Positions 34,101 to 45,800 are shown, numbered from the stretch's first letter. The stretch is 64,000 nucleotides of DNA from Furcasterigmium furcatum (GCA_001599815.1 BCIA01000002.1:6731626-6795625); one strand, 5' to 3'. Notes: a model not told the origin generated them from the sequence alone. Program-made: numbers and translations.

Positions 34101-37100
34101 ATGCTGCCGTGCGCGTCGTGATGGCGGTCTCCCAGTCCGTGAGCGAGCAGCCGTATATGGTCTGGCAGCCGGACCTCGTCGACGTGACCGTGGATGTCGT
34201 AGGGCCGACGATCGTCTGGGACAGGATGGTCGTCGTCGAGCAAAGAGACGCTGACTCCGTCTGACAGTTCGCCCTGGGCGGGTAGCTGACCACGCCGTCG
34301 CGGCCCATTGTCACTCGTGGCACCGGAGGACGGCCCGGGGGGCGGATTTGCCGGTCCGGGCCGGGAGGACCAACGAACCTCGGTGGTATTGGGCCACTGG
34401 CAGTGATGGCATTAGTAAATCTTGAACATATGGGCGGCGTATGCCTGGGTAACTCACGGCGGGTATACTCCAGGCGGAATTCTCCAGAGAAGTCCGCCGA
34501 TCCCGCTGTCACCTCCCGGACACAGCTATCACGGCCCACGTCAGTACTGCCGAAGCGAGCTTTTTGGCCTCCAGACCCAAGAGTGCGGGGGCTTACGTTG
34601 AGGAACCAGAGGTTACACGGTGTTTTGGAGCCTTCGTCGTCCCTGACCGGACGTTCCACGTGTTCAGGGATCGGCGTGACGACCAAAGGCGGCCATGTGG
34701 TGTAGGTGGGCAAAGGTTGGTCTTGGTTCGTCGTCGTCGTCGTCTAGAATAGTCAGTGATTGTTCAGTCTCTGCATCGCATCTGACACGTGGGTGAATGA
34801 CACTCACGCCTGGCTGAGGGCCCGGCCCGTTCGTATTTCCAGGTCCGCCACCTCCAGGAGGACTGGGTAAGTCGTCGTCATCGTCATCATTCCCGCTCGG
34901 TGGTCCCCTTGTCACGGCGGGCCACGCCGGGAGGAGCAAGGTGCGCACCGTCGTACCGCCCTCACCGTTCGGCACGCTGACCGTGATGGGAGGAATGCTG
35001 ATACTGGGCACAAGCCAAAGTGCAGTGCTTCCCTGGTTGCTGGTGATGTTGATGTTGGAATACCTCATTGAGTTTATGGTGATGATAGGGAGGCTGAGGG
35101 TGATTGTGGTTGTCTGTGTCACAAAGGCGGTGGTGATCGTGCCGCTTCTCGTTACCCGGCTCATCGCACCGTACTCGAGAGACGTGGTGTATCTGCCAGG
35201 TGTGATGGTCGTTGTCGACGGGAGGGGGCTGGGAGGGAAAACCAGGGTGCACGGAGCCTCACATCTCGCCGTGGGAGTCTCATAGACGTCAAGGTCAAGG
35301 TACACGGGCCGTCCTCCGCTGCCGATGCCGCTACCTTCTCCTTGGAGGTCGATAGCCCAGTCTGTCGTTCCGCCAAAGTTGAGGTTCCTGTAGTCTCTCA
35401 TCCGGCGAGACTTGGTGATCTCGCTCATGTAGCCAACCCATTCGGTCCCCTCGTAAACGAGAAAATCAGAGTCGGTCTCTCTATCGTACCAGGTTTTGAT
35501 AGCGCCCCCTCTGTCAATAATCTCATTGATCTCAAAGTTGGAGATATACCCAGATGTGTCTGTGCACCTGCCTTCTTTTGCTGGTGAGTTGTTTCTCTCC
35601 CCAATATAGGTACCTGGGTTGGAGCTATTAGATGAGGTCGGTCTGAGTGATGGAAACAACGTGAAGCCTCTTACACATCGGGCCGCGGCAGTTCGCGTCG
35701 CTCATTTTGAACGAGCGGCCGTAGCTGGTAACTCCCACCACGACTTTGTGCGAGGGGACTCCAGCCTTTGTGATCATCACAAGAGCGTCATGTGTCATTG
35801 TTGCGTTGACGTGGGAGCGTAGGCAATTGCCGGCGGGACATCCAGACATTGTCCACTTGTTGCCGACGTCCCATTGACCTGGGGAAAAGAATAATAGTCA
35901 GCGTCGGAAGCCAGAGAGACTGGTGCCAGGCCAGTGGATGATCGTACCGTGCAGATCATAGGTCATATAGACAACATAGTCAAGAATCTCAGCCATCTTT
36001 TTCATAGGGAACCCCCTGAGATACCAGTAAGAGGCAGGAGCTGCGATTGAGAGCGACATTTCCTTGGGCAATTTCTGGCGAACAATGTCAAGAAACTGGA
36101 AATAGTTCTCGCCGTCATCTTCCCTCCCAGGTTCGGAGCCGTCGATGTCGGTAGCGCCTGGATACTCCCAGTCAAAGTCGAGTCCATCAAGTTGATTGTC
36201 GATTGCGAACCGGATAACGCGGTCCGCAAAGGTCTGCCTGTTAGCCGGTGAGAAGGCTTGACGGAAGCGTCCTGAAGTAGGCGCCTCGTTTGAGAACGCC
36301 CATCCGCCGAATGCGAGGATCTTCTTGGGAGCAAAGTAGCCCCCGGAAGAGATAAACGCGGTCCACTCCTGGCGCTGGTTCTCTGGGATCACAACCTGCA
36401 TATCAGGTGAAATCTCACCAAAGGCGAAATGAATATGCGTGTACGACCTATCGATATCCAGGACGTGCATGTTCAGACAGGTTCGCTCCCAGTTCCAAGC
36501 CTCAAAGTAGCCGATCTTCCGGTACTGTTCCGGCGGTCTGTCGTTCCTGACGAGCTCCATGCCACAGTTGGAGACACAGCCGTTCTCCCCGGGCTTCGAT
36601 GTACCAGGGTTGCCCGTCTCGGACTCGGAAATAATACAGAAATCTTCTGTCGTCCCGCACTGGCCCCAGATGTTACAGCAGACGTCTAGAGGGCAGGGGT
36701 TCAGGTCGGCCATTTCCTCGTCCTTCACTGGGGGATTGGTGCCGGGCACAGTTGGACCGCAGAGCGCGTTGGACACGGGCGCCGGCATAGGAGGCGTGCC
36801 GGAACTGACGCACATCCTCTGCGAGATTTGCAAGTCACCGCAGCCGTTCCAGCCCCAGGTCTCCCTGTTGAAATCTTCGAGTTCTTTCTCTGCGACGCCA
36901 TGCTTCGCTGCGATGACGTGACAACCTTCGTCTGGTAGCACCTCGTATGTAGCGCAGCCTCCATCAGGGCTTGGGTTCGGCTTTATATCCGGCAGCGTAC
37001 CCGAAGAGCAGCACACGGGCTGGCCCGGCCTGAGCGTCGAGCACAGGTTAGGAGTCGCCCTGTTGAAGTTCTGGAATGCGGTCCCTCCGATGCCGCAACG

Positions 37101-38081
37101 TGTCGCCAGAGTGGCGCAGGTGTCTCCGCCTTCGACTCGGATGCTGCGGCACTCCGCTCTTGCAGTAAGGTATCCCGGAGCACGAGGCTGGCGAGTAGGG
37201 GGGATCGCCTGAAAAGAACGGACGGAGATGTCGTCGATGGTTCGTCTGCTCTTGTCGGAGCGGGAAACGCACTCGCCGTCGTTCCAGGACTTCATGATGT
37301 CCTGAACCGCGCCGAAGTCGCCGCTGGCATCGGCAACGATGCCAAAAATGTTGCTCGCGGTGCTCGATTGGTCGCAGACCTGGAGTGCCCTCCGAGCGTT
37401 GGAGCTGCTCACCCTGCCATCGCTCTCCAGCTCGTTGGCAAATCTCTCAAGCAGCGATGCTGCCGTCTGGCGCCTGTCCAGCTGAGCTCCGGAGAAGAGA
37501 CCCACAAGCGTACCACGAACGTAGGCGAAGATGACCTTTTTCTTGCAATTGTTGGTGTCTTGTTGAAGGTGGTTTGCTAGGCTTCTGGTGGCAACCAGGG
37601 CGTTGGCGGTAGTGTCGTCGATGATTGCTCCATCAGATGGCCACCAAGTCAGACTCGCGGTTGCATTGACCTCAGTTCCTCGGCCAGTGCCGCAGGCTGA
37701 GGTCGCATTGCTGTTGCGGCGCGCCAAGGGTCCAAAGTTGGTGTCGCCAAGGGCGTCAGGGGCAACGTATCCCGACTCTACCAGGAAATTGGTCTCGGTC
37801 TCATCGTCCCCAAGGGTGCAAGCTCGGATGGTGACGTGAGTATCCGGGTCGTTGATGGGATTGTACAAGTTGAAATCCAGCAGAACAGGCTCTGGACAGG
37901 TGGAAATGCTCTCAATATCATGGAAGAAGTTCCAGCTGGCAGGATCTTTCCTCGATCCGCAGGATTCAGGGCACGGCTTGGCGAGTAACTGAAAGCGCTC
38001 GAATCTAGTCGAGGCCGCCGCCCAGGTAGCTGAAGTGTGCAGCAGTACCAGCACCGGTACGTAGCGCACTCTCAACCACAT
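31154..38081 (-). CDS. LysM-ChtBD1-GH18 chitinase fused to a subtilase-like domain
   Basis: Twelve exons (minus): 38081-35948, 35878-35675, 35613-34808, 34743-34597, 34525-34458, 34396-33823, 33751-33347, 33278-32957, 32876-32571, 32505-31892, 31823-31512, 31438-31154; sum 6177 nt (2058 aa). Start at 38081 gives a signal peptide (~residues 1-23). Two LysM domains lie at ~311-358 and ~376-425, a Cys-rich chitin-binding type 1 domain at ~441-482, and GH18 from ~523 to ~865 with DGLDFDWEYP and catalytic Glu639. A long beta/Pro-rich linker leads to a peptidase S8 fold: the first strand VYVIGED has Gly1437 where subtilases have the catalytic Asp, His1475 is in HATRVIAMING, Asn1574 in VVAAGN, Ser1654 in GTSYSAPLVAG. 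A Gly/Pro-rich linker and two Cys-patterned modules end the protein. Secreted chitinolytic action is likely; protease activity is doubtful. Shorter model: stop at 31482 if the last intron is not spliced. Confidence 0.85.
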
Positions 38082-39699
38082 GGCGTGAGAAGCTTCGCGT
38101 GGAAACAAAGAGCTGACAGAAAAAGAGGCAGCAATATGGCACGAGATGGCTGAAGGATTCCTGTCCAGTTGAGTATCTGAACTACCCAGGACGGAATTTC
38201 CTTGGGGGATATGAGAAAGTCCCATCCACGATGTATTATCAGTTTGCCTCGGGGGCCCGGACTTAGCCGGCAAAGGTTAGGTTGCATCCCACTAAGCTTC
38301 GAATCATTATCCCATGTCACGATGTGGTCTGGACCTGTCGCGCGTGCTGATCCGTGCGACTGAATATCAGATACCTTGTCTTTTGCCAGAGAGTTCTTAC
38401 TCAGCCGCCATGCCGGGGTTCACAAGATACAAGATGAGCCATCTGTGGGATCCATGGATGGAGGAGGTTGAAGGTGCTCGACCCGGCCGTATGTCACTTG
38501 GACTTGGCTTGCAATTGTGGGATATTTGTCAAGTGAGGGCACGATGCGATTGGCCAAGTTATGCCATATTGCTCCACGTCAGATCGGATTGGTAACTACC
38601 TTCCTATGCATGGGTACCCCTTGTCAGCGTTGTATTTTGCTGCACATTGCCACTCAGATTACTGCAGAAACACCTGCAAGGTTCGACTCAAGCAAATGAT
38701 TCGCGTATTCGTGCATTGATCCTCCGGACTTAATAGGAGTTCGCTAGGACTCTGGAAACAAGCAAATCGCCCCCGCTGAGGTTTCCAACCGCAAATTCTG
38801 TACTGCGCCATAGGGCACCAGGTAATAAGCGTCAGTGTATAAGCACCTAATCGTCCAGCGCTGACTACCAATCAAAGTACAAGGTTCACGTGGATGCTGC
38901 CATCAAGCCTGCTGGCGTACCTAATCGCAGACGGAAATGTATGGGCCATGCGTTGTGCATATGGCCCCCGACACACTTGTAATGATGGCTTGTGATTCTC
39001 CCTGCCCTGTTTTTCTTTAATTATGGTCCGTAAAAGCGATAAATCCGAACTGACTTGGCAGATTGGATAGTCTTTTGTCAGTACATAGCCTGCACGGATG
39101 CTGCTGACGCATTTTGCATGTCGGCACAATCTAGAATGTCCCCGTGACGAGTGGATTTTATTTGAAAAGCACTTACTCATCTTTTGGAACTTTGGTGCTC
39201 CCATCACCCGATTAACTAGATATCGCCCGTGACGTTTGGACTTCCGAGGATGCCGTACCATTGTTGTCGCTCCCCCTGGATCTCAGTACTTAGTGCTTGC
39301 GTTGCGAGGGGGGTGTTATGCTATTCGCTGAAAGCCCCGGATGCATTGTGCTGACTCCAGCCAATCCCTGACAGGAGAAGCCCCACCAAAGCTGTCGCCA
39401 CATCTTTCCGCGGGAAACCTCGGACTTTGGGGAGATATTGCTATTCATGCTGGAAGTAAGCTGGCGCATCGTCTTATGCTTCTTTCCTGAATTAAACTGA
39501 ATGCAGCTATTTCACCCTTGCTGCAGAGTGGGAAGACGTGGGTTGGGTCTCGATTCGACGCGGTCTGGCCGCAAAAACATCTAATATGAAATCGGACCGC
39601 CAACTACAAATCGTGCAATCCACCCATGTTCGTGAATGCATCGAGTTTCATGCTCTGCAAGCTCATCGTTCCAGTCACCAAGCTCCAAAACGCAGCACA
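38082..39699. promoter_or_regulatory. Shared divergent intergenic region of chitinase and LysM genes
   Basis: A 1.6-kb region with no gene separates two divergent chitin-related secreted genes and must carry both promoters. Short frames at 38314-38699 have no domain. I could not identify a specific operator. Confidence 0.6.
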
Positions 39700-41035
39700 A
39701 TGCATCTTTCTGGGAACCGTCTCACGAGTGCCCTTCTTGGGGCCGTGATGCTCCTGGCTGCTGGGAATGTTCAGGCCAGTCCCCGTCCCACCCAGGCTCC
39801 TGGCCGTTACCGCTTGTCTCTTATGGACGAGACTCCCAACCTTCCATTCGACCCCAATACTGTGGCGTCTTGCACGTGGTGGTGGGACAACGACGGCTCC
39901 ATCCCCTGCCAGAACATGCCTTCCGAATGGGGCATCAGCCTCGCGGATTTTCTCAGATGGGTGAGCGCCCTCCCGGGACTTGACCTTGATATTCCCCGCT
40001 AAAGACTACAGAATCCTTCCATCACCTCGACATGTGGCAACTACATCACTGGCAGATCTTACTGCGTTGAAGCGCCTGCAGCTCCTGGCACCACAACCAC
40101 CACCAGGTCGACCACCACCACCACTGCTCGGCCAACCACTACGACTCCATCCAATGGTGTCGTGACTCCTCAGCCAACGCAGCCGACTATTGTTAGCAAT
40201 TGTAACCGTTTCTATTTTGTAAACAGGGATGAGACATGTGCTAGCGTTGCATCTGCGAACGGCATCACAGAGGCGCAGCTGCGGACGTGGAACCCAAGTG
40301 TTGGGACGACCTGCTCAGGACTCTGGGCCAACGCCTACGCTTGTGTCGGCGTCATCGGGATGCCAACAACGCCGACCACAACAACGAGAACGACCACAAC
40401 TACGACAGCGGGCAACGGAGTGACCACGCCGAGTCCTACCCAGCCGGGAATGGTCCGGAACTGCGACAGATTCTATCTCGTCAGACCCGGGGAAACCTGT
40501 GCGGTCATCGCTGCGAGACATGGCATTTTAGCTTCAAGGCTCGAGGACTGGCATGAGTCCATCGGCCCGAACTGCTCGGGTCTGTGGGCTAACGCATACG
40601 TTTGCGTCCGCACGATCGGATTCCAGTTTACTACCCGGCAGACCTGCACCAACGACGGAAAGCTCTGGGGTGGCAACCGCCCAGGCGCGCAGACTTCTGT
40701 GGTCAACTGGTGCAACGGAGACTCGAGCACTGATGGAAGTGGCAACTTTGCCACCGGCCAGACAAAGTACGGATGTTACAACGCGCCCTTCGGAGACAAC
40801 AAGATTGAGTTCTGGGCCCGTAACGACTTCCGAGTGCCCACTTCGCTTTCTGTGGCCAAGTGTAACGAGATAGTCAGCGTCCCAGTCAATCGGTGCGAGT
40901 ACGGCGGTACAGCAGTCCAGGAGGGCTGGTGGGTTCGGTAAGCATATCTCTTCTCGACTCGTTCTTCATTCGTGGCGTTTCAAGGCCCAGCTAATACTTT
41001 CTTCCAGTGCTCAAGTTGTCGCTGGGAGGTGTTAA
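39700..41035 (+). CDS. Secreted LysM protein (two LysM domains)
   Basis: Exons 39700-39960, 40012-40937 and 41008-41035 encode 404 aa. The ATG at 39700 gives a signal peptide (SALLGAVMLLAAGNVQA). After a short region with CTWWWDND and a Thr-rich O-glycosylation-type linker, LysM1 reads CNRFYFVNRDETCASVAS...LRTWNPSV, and LysM2 reads CDRFYLVRPGETCAVIAARHG. A further Thr-rich linker separates them, and a C-terminal Cys-rich domain with WCNGDSS, FATGQTKYGC and VNRCEYGG ends in ...RC. LysM proteins bind chitin oligomers; secreted fungal ones shield hyphae or dampen chitin-triggered immunity. The divergent chitinase, which also has LysM domains, supports a joint role, as in the LysM-gene/subgroup-C chitinase pairs known in other ascomycetes. 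Confidence 0.9.
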
Positions 41036-42229
41036 GCCGTTGAGTGATTGGAGGTCTGGCGAGAACTGTTGGTAAGGTTCTGTCTCCGAGATGGAAACTG
41101 GCAGCTTGAGACTGGGACACTCCCTGCGTCTGACGCTTGCCTCTGACTAAAGCCATTCAATTTGGGTCGTTTGTTGAGGGTGACTAGACTAGATCAATAT
41201 CCAAGCTTATGTCCCTCGACGCTTGTTACATCCCTGTGCACATGACTACATAAACCCCATTCTCGCCGAGGCCGAGGCAGAGGGACGCGTGACAATCAAC
41301 CGGTAGTTACGTGGGCTTTTTCTTGCTGGACCAGGAAACCCTGGGATTGCCTTGCTGTCCCACGTCCGTACTATGGGGGATAGTATCACCGGCAGGTGTA
41401 TGGCCGGAGGGCGAATGGGGATTGGTAGATGTACTCAATACATGATACATAGAGAGAAGTGAGCATCGTGGGCTCTTGATCCGGCGAGCCGCAGCTCTTG
41501 AGTCTGATCACATGCCTTGAAGGCTCGTGAACGGCCGCTCAAGCGTCTTGGCAGGATAATGTTGGTTGCGGTCCTTGTATCCTGGTGCGGCCTCCCAACA
41601 TCAATCTATGAGATCTAGACTATCCGGGGTTCTCGAATAGGCATGTGGTCCGGCAGAGTGAGTGGTAATTTGCCACCTATCCCTGATGACCGGGCGAGGT
41701 CGTTCTATCGGTCGGCAGGCTGCAGTCATCTGCAGGGAGGGAGAACTTCGAATCACCCCATTGTGCTGACTACGGCCATTTATGGAGCTGGTCACGCGAA
41801 CCTCTTTCTGTAAGGCCCTTGCGGTTGGGGCGAGTCACTGCATGTCAGCCTCCCAGGGAACCCATGTCCGCTATGGAGTTCTGAATACGCGGAGAGGGAA
41901 AGCTCTCAGTCTGAACCGATCCTGTAAGTTCCCTGCAGGGGGTCTGTAATCAGCATGCATGCATCTAGGAACTAAGGGGGAGGTCATTTCCACTCTGTTA
42001 TGCGCTGCTTAGTGAGACCAGGCAGCTTACATGGGACTACGTAGAGCGTGCATTTACCATCGCGTCTGTCTTTACGGTCCCATGGAGTTTACGGAGATAG
42101 GCCGAAAGCGTTCCTTCCGTAGCCTTTATGTATGCACAACTGCATACAAAAGAAATTCAGCAGCAGCATCTTGTCAACCGCTCCTTGCCAAACTCGGTAC
42201 TAGGAATACTCAACTTCTCGATCTTCAAT
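41036..42229. other. Intergenic, no gene seen
   Basis: About 1.2 kb with only short frames. The right end should contain the promoter of the NIS1-like gene. Confidence 0.5.
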
Positions 42230-42855
42230 ATGCGCTTCACAGGCTTCTTGGCTGCCGCCTTCTCGCTCGCGGTCACTGGGGTGCGCGGCACCATGGTGGA
42301 TTGGGCAATTCCGGCTCATATCAAGCCGGGAGACAACTTTACGGTGCATATCTATGATTCGATATCATCCCGTGTCAATCAGGACCGCCTCTACTGGGGC
42401 CTCAACCGCGCCGATCCCGGTGCCCCCTTTCCCTCCAGGGTCGGCATGAAGCAAAGGTTTCACGAAACCAACATGAAAAGGAGCGGTAGGTTACTCTTCC
42501 GAGCCATCGGCTGTTATCGCTTCTTCTTGCATCTCGATGACAATGGCTGACGGAAAACTTACGGGATGTAGCCGGGGAAGTCCTGGTCCCGGCGTTTTGG
42601 AACGGCACCATCCCCAACCTTCGACTGCCCGCGGACTTGGCGCATGGCCAGTACTACATGGTTGCGACCGTCGTGGGTTTCTCGACTATCCTAAACAGCC
42701 CGGGCCCTGCCTTGTTGCAAACGTGGGCTGTGCCGTTCGAGGCGGCAGACTTCACGGATCCCCATGCCACCAACGTGGCGCCGAGCCTCCGCTGGGCAAC
42801 GAGCTATGCGGATGGTAGCAGCGGCTGTGTGGTGCCTGAGCCTTTGGGAGAGTAG
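42230..42855 (+). CDS. Small secreted NIS1-like effector-type protein
   Basis: Exons 42230-42485 and 42572-42855 give 179 aa. The ATG at 42230 starts a signal peptide (RFTGFLAAAFSLAVTGVRG). The mature part begins with VDWAIPAHIKPGDNFTVHIY, resembling the start of NIS1 (necrosis-inducing secreted protein 1) homologues, whose mature domain is an Ig-like beta sandwich that in studied fungi targets plant immune receptor kinases. Only two cysteines are evident, near the end and in the leader region. The family match is by eye and moderate; a generic small secreted protein is the alternative. Repeat copy D lies just downstream. Confidence 0.6.
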
Positions 42856-42920
42856 CTTCTGTAGGGATGGGAGCGTGCTGGGGCCGGCTTGGTACCACTC
42901 CGTGGTGTTTTGTATTTAAG

Positions 42921-42990
42921 CTCCAAGGAGATATAACTATAACAACCGATGTCGTGTTTTCTCGGCGTCATGCCCACACGCTTTTTTAGG
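42921..42990 (+). repeat. Dispersed short repeat, copy D
   Basis: CCAAGGAGATATAACTATAA followed by TTTTCTCGGCGTCATGCCCA and CACGCTTTTTT aligns with copies A (9386) and C (12641). As for copy A, it lies just past the 3' end of a secreted-protein gene. Confidence 0.55.
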
Positions 42991-43034
42991 TCCCCACACC
43001 ATCATTCTGCAAAACTCACCTTCGGAGCTGGTGT

Positions 43035-43993
43035 CTACTCTATAAAGACAGACCGGGTGCCTTCGACATACCGGTCATCCATCTGGTCAAAGGTCTCTTG
43101 GGGACTCTGAAAGCCCGCATACCGGGCCTTGAGCACTCCATCCGCCTCGCCTGCGAGTCCGACAAAGTACCGCAGCTTCTTGGTGTCCTCGTCGGTTGCA
43201 GCGTCCAGGATGGCCTCGGCGACAATGGCAACGGGCATGGTCTTGCCCGCGAGGCGCTGGAAGGTCTGCATGCAGCGGTCGGTGAAGGACTTGTAGTCTG
43301 CGATGGCGCGGAGTTGGGCGGCGTTGTATTCGGGGCTGTTCACCGTGGAACCGGCATTGCCGGGAGGAGGTGGTTGCTGGAAGAGATCGTTCAGCGAGAG
43401 CACGCTCCGCATGAATTGTGTGTCGGCGATGCCGCCGTACGGGACGATGATCTTGGAGAATACCGGGGTGGAGAGAGCTGCCAGCTCAAAAGCCATAGAC
43501 TCGGTGAGAAGCTCCAGGGCGGCCTTGGAGGAGTGGTAGAGGGCCGAGACGGGGAAGCCAAAGTGTGCGCCACCACTAGAGATGTTGATGACGCGCGGGG
43601 CCGCCTGCGCGCAGTGTGGAAGTGCGGGAGAAGTGCGCGCAAGACGCGAATTGGCCCGTAGAGGTTTGTTTCGAACTGGTTGATGATCTGGTCCATGCTC
43701 ACGAGCTCCATGGGGCCGTACTGGCCGTAGCCGGCGTTGTTGACAAGGACATCGATGCGGACGAAGGTGGCGATGGCCTGGTCGACGGCCGGCTGAATTG
43801 TGCCCGGCTTTAGGAGTTCGAGGCGGACCACGACGAGGTGGTGTTGGTACTTGTCGTCCAGGGCGCGAAGCTCGGGGGTCGGCTCGCCATTGCGGGTGGT
43901 CGCCACGACGTTCCAACCTTTAGACAGGAAGAGTTCAGTGGTGGCTAGGCCAACACCCGCATTGCCACCTGTGATGAAAACGCTGTTGGTCAT
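43035..43993 (-). pseudogene. SDR oxidoreductase with a frameshift
   Basis: From the ATG at 43993 the protein is a classical short-chain dehydrogenase: SVFITGGNAGVGLATTELF (TGxxxGxG), then VLVNNAGYG (NNAG). Near 43590-43625 the reading frame breaks: the first frame runs into basic nonsense after LLPHFHTA, while the neighbouring frame continues with PRVINISSGGAHFGF (catalytic Ser) and ALYHSSKAALE (Tyr-x-x-x-Lys), ending at 43035. Nucleotides 43035-43993 number 959, one short of a multiple of three, which fits a single-base indel in a GC-rich run. All catalytic residues remain, so the lesion is young or a sequencing error. Confidence 0.75.
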
Positions 43994-44305
43994 GTTGATA
44001 TTCGACGTCTGTGGTGTGGTTGTCTCGAAAACAAGCAAGTGCGAGGTTGACTTGAGTATCTAGTTAACCTTAGTCGGGGGCATGCACCCGCTTTTGAGTT
44101 CCGCCTGCTTCCATGTCGAGCCTGAAGGATGCCCATTCATCGTTCTCACACCCAATGATGAAGCATACTTACACTTGCCTGCTGGAGTTAGGTGCTTGGA
44201 GATAGAGAAAGCGGCGGAGATAGCTTGCATCCGCGCTGAGTGCAGTTGTCGATTAAATCATTAAGCCCAGAACGGGGCCAGGGTGGACTTAAGAGAACAT
44301 CAAGC

Positions 44306-44545
44306 GGCTGACTTCAGCCATAGACAGGGTGCTTACGATTTGTGTGTAAGGTAAGGTACTCTGGGCTCCAGCCCCTGTGCTCATACTCCCAATATTTGTG
44401 GCTTACCGCATACAAAGACACCGCCAAGCCGCGTTGGCTGACTTCAGCCACATACACTGCGGTGCTTACGAATCATACGTACCCTCACCGGACTTCAGGT
44501 CCCCGGACTCATCATTTGTGGCTTGCAGAGTGCAATTCCGGCACT
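44306..44545 (+). repeat. Imperfect tandem duplication, unit ~120-130 bp
   Basis: Unit 1 starts at 44306 with GGCTGACTTCAGCCA...GGTGCTTACGA and ends near ATTTGTGGCTT (44393-44403). Unit 2 starts at 44436 with the same GGCTGACTTCAGCCA, has GGTGCTTACGA, and ends with the same CATTTGTGGCTT-like block near 44512-44523. The shared blocks keep the same order, separated by diverged sequence and a ~10-bp length difference. Confidence 0.6.
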
Positions 44546-45389
44546 TCGACCAGGGAAGATTCTGGTTGTGGGAGTTATGCGTAGTACTTAATCCCCGTCT
44601 CCGCTATATGACCAGATCCTTCGGTCAGCGGCGCCAAATCTAAATCTGGTGAACTCGGAGTTAGCCATGTATTTACCGTTGCGCATTTCTTGCCCTGGAA
44701 GCACTGGAACAAGATGAGAGCAGAACCATCAAGCTCAGAGTATGTGCTGTTGATGCTGAGAATTCATTGGCATGCGGAAAGATTATTCTCGCCTGGAATG
44801 CGACTGAAAAGGTAATAAATAGATGTACAAGATTTCCGGATTTTAAAGCGCAAGATGAGTTGGTGCAATATACATGTAGCCAGCTCGATCGACCAACCGC
44901 TGCTGTCCCAGGGATTAATGAGAGCGCTAGTAGCTGTTTGTCACTGTAGCAAGCAAGCTCCCCCTCCAGAGTCAAACCGATAGGCCGGAGTTAGTAATAG
45001 TGAAGCGGTAGAAACTTGTTCGCTGACACGAGAGCCTGTGGCGCCTGTTCCGTCCGCCAAAGGAAGACCATAAAGCAATCACCAGTCGCCCGTTGCGTCG
45101 CTGCGACTCACTCTTGCGGATATATCACAAGCAACTATCTAACCACGTCTTTGCTGACTTTTCTGGGTTGATCAGACTTCTAGCTTGTCGAATAACACGT
45201 CTAAGTGGTGATCGTGGTGATCGGCTCAGATAACTTTTTAAGTCTACAAACGCTCTGGCTTCCGGGTGAAGACAGGCGGGAAATGGCGACGGAGGAAGCT
45301 ACTACTAGTCGATTGGGTCCATTCATTGGCCATTTTCAGCGATAACTGGCGGCAATACTTGGTGCCAACGGCCATTCTTGGTCTTACTG

Positions 45390-45413
45390 GGCGGCGAGGG
45401 ATTCCTCGCCGCC
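45390..45413. other. Perfect 10-bp stem, 4-nt loop hairpin
   Basis: GGCGGCGAGG, loop GATT, CCTCGCCGCC form a perfect inverted repeat in an intergenic region. It could be a transcription-end structure or a cruciform at an old insertion; no gene end is mapped next to it. Confidence 0.5.
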
Positions 45414-45540
45414 AACTGACCAGAAAGCACAAAAAGACCACAAGAATTGTGCATGGGCTGATGCAGCATGGTGGGTCTAAGCGTCATGCTGACCAGGGCC
45501 ATGTGCTGTTGGTTCCATTATCATAATACCCTCGGGCGGG

Positions 45541-45800
45541 GGCGTCGCAACTCCCGACCTCGAGACTCTCCGCTTCTCAATATTACTGCTAGGTTTCCCG
45601 CATCGCCGCCAGCTCGACGACACAGAGAGGCCCCTGTCTGATAACGAAAGAACAGCTCGGTCCGACTAAGCCTGCCGTCACTCTCACGACGACCCGAATG
45701 CGCTGCGCGCCGTGAACCGTGCAGAGGGCCTCGAAGCCGCAAGGGGATTGCGTAATCTCTGTCCATCGGTCTGCTGGAGCACGCGGCTCTCGCCTCGAGC
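45541..45800 (+). pseudogene. Decayed coding sequence upstream of the NACHT gene
   Basis: A frame starting near 45548 reads like protein (PDLETLRFSILLLGFP, then QLDDTERPLSDNERTARSD), meets TAA at about 45668, continues in frame with DDPNALRAVNRAEGLEAARG, and near 45755 the sense passes to another frame giving IGLLEHAALASSMFDVEMAE, which runs into the first exon of the next gene. This looks like a former N-terminal part of the NLR-like gene or of a neighbouring partner gene. I do not recognise the domain. Confidence 0.4.

Larger units (their letters stand above)
43994..45540. other. Intergenic with a degenerate tandem duplication
   Basis: No gene seen in 1.5 kb. It contains the imperfect tandem repeat at 44306-44545 and the hairpin at 45390-45413. 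Frames at 44342-44643 are just the repeat read through. Confidence 0.5.

Noticed and set aside
31482..35613. Subtilase-like part as a separate gene
   Set aside because: No start codon with signal peptide or promoter-like gap between the GH18 and S8 exons, and all intervening exons are in phase.
40080..40440. ACC/ACA-rich stretches as possible microsatellites or a CRISPR-like array
   Set aside because: They encode the Thr-rich linkers of the secreted LysM protein; there is no repeat-spacer structure.
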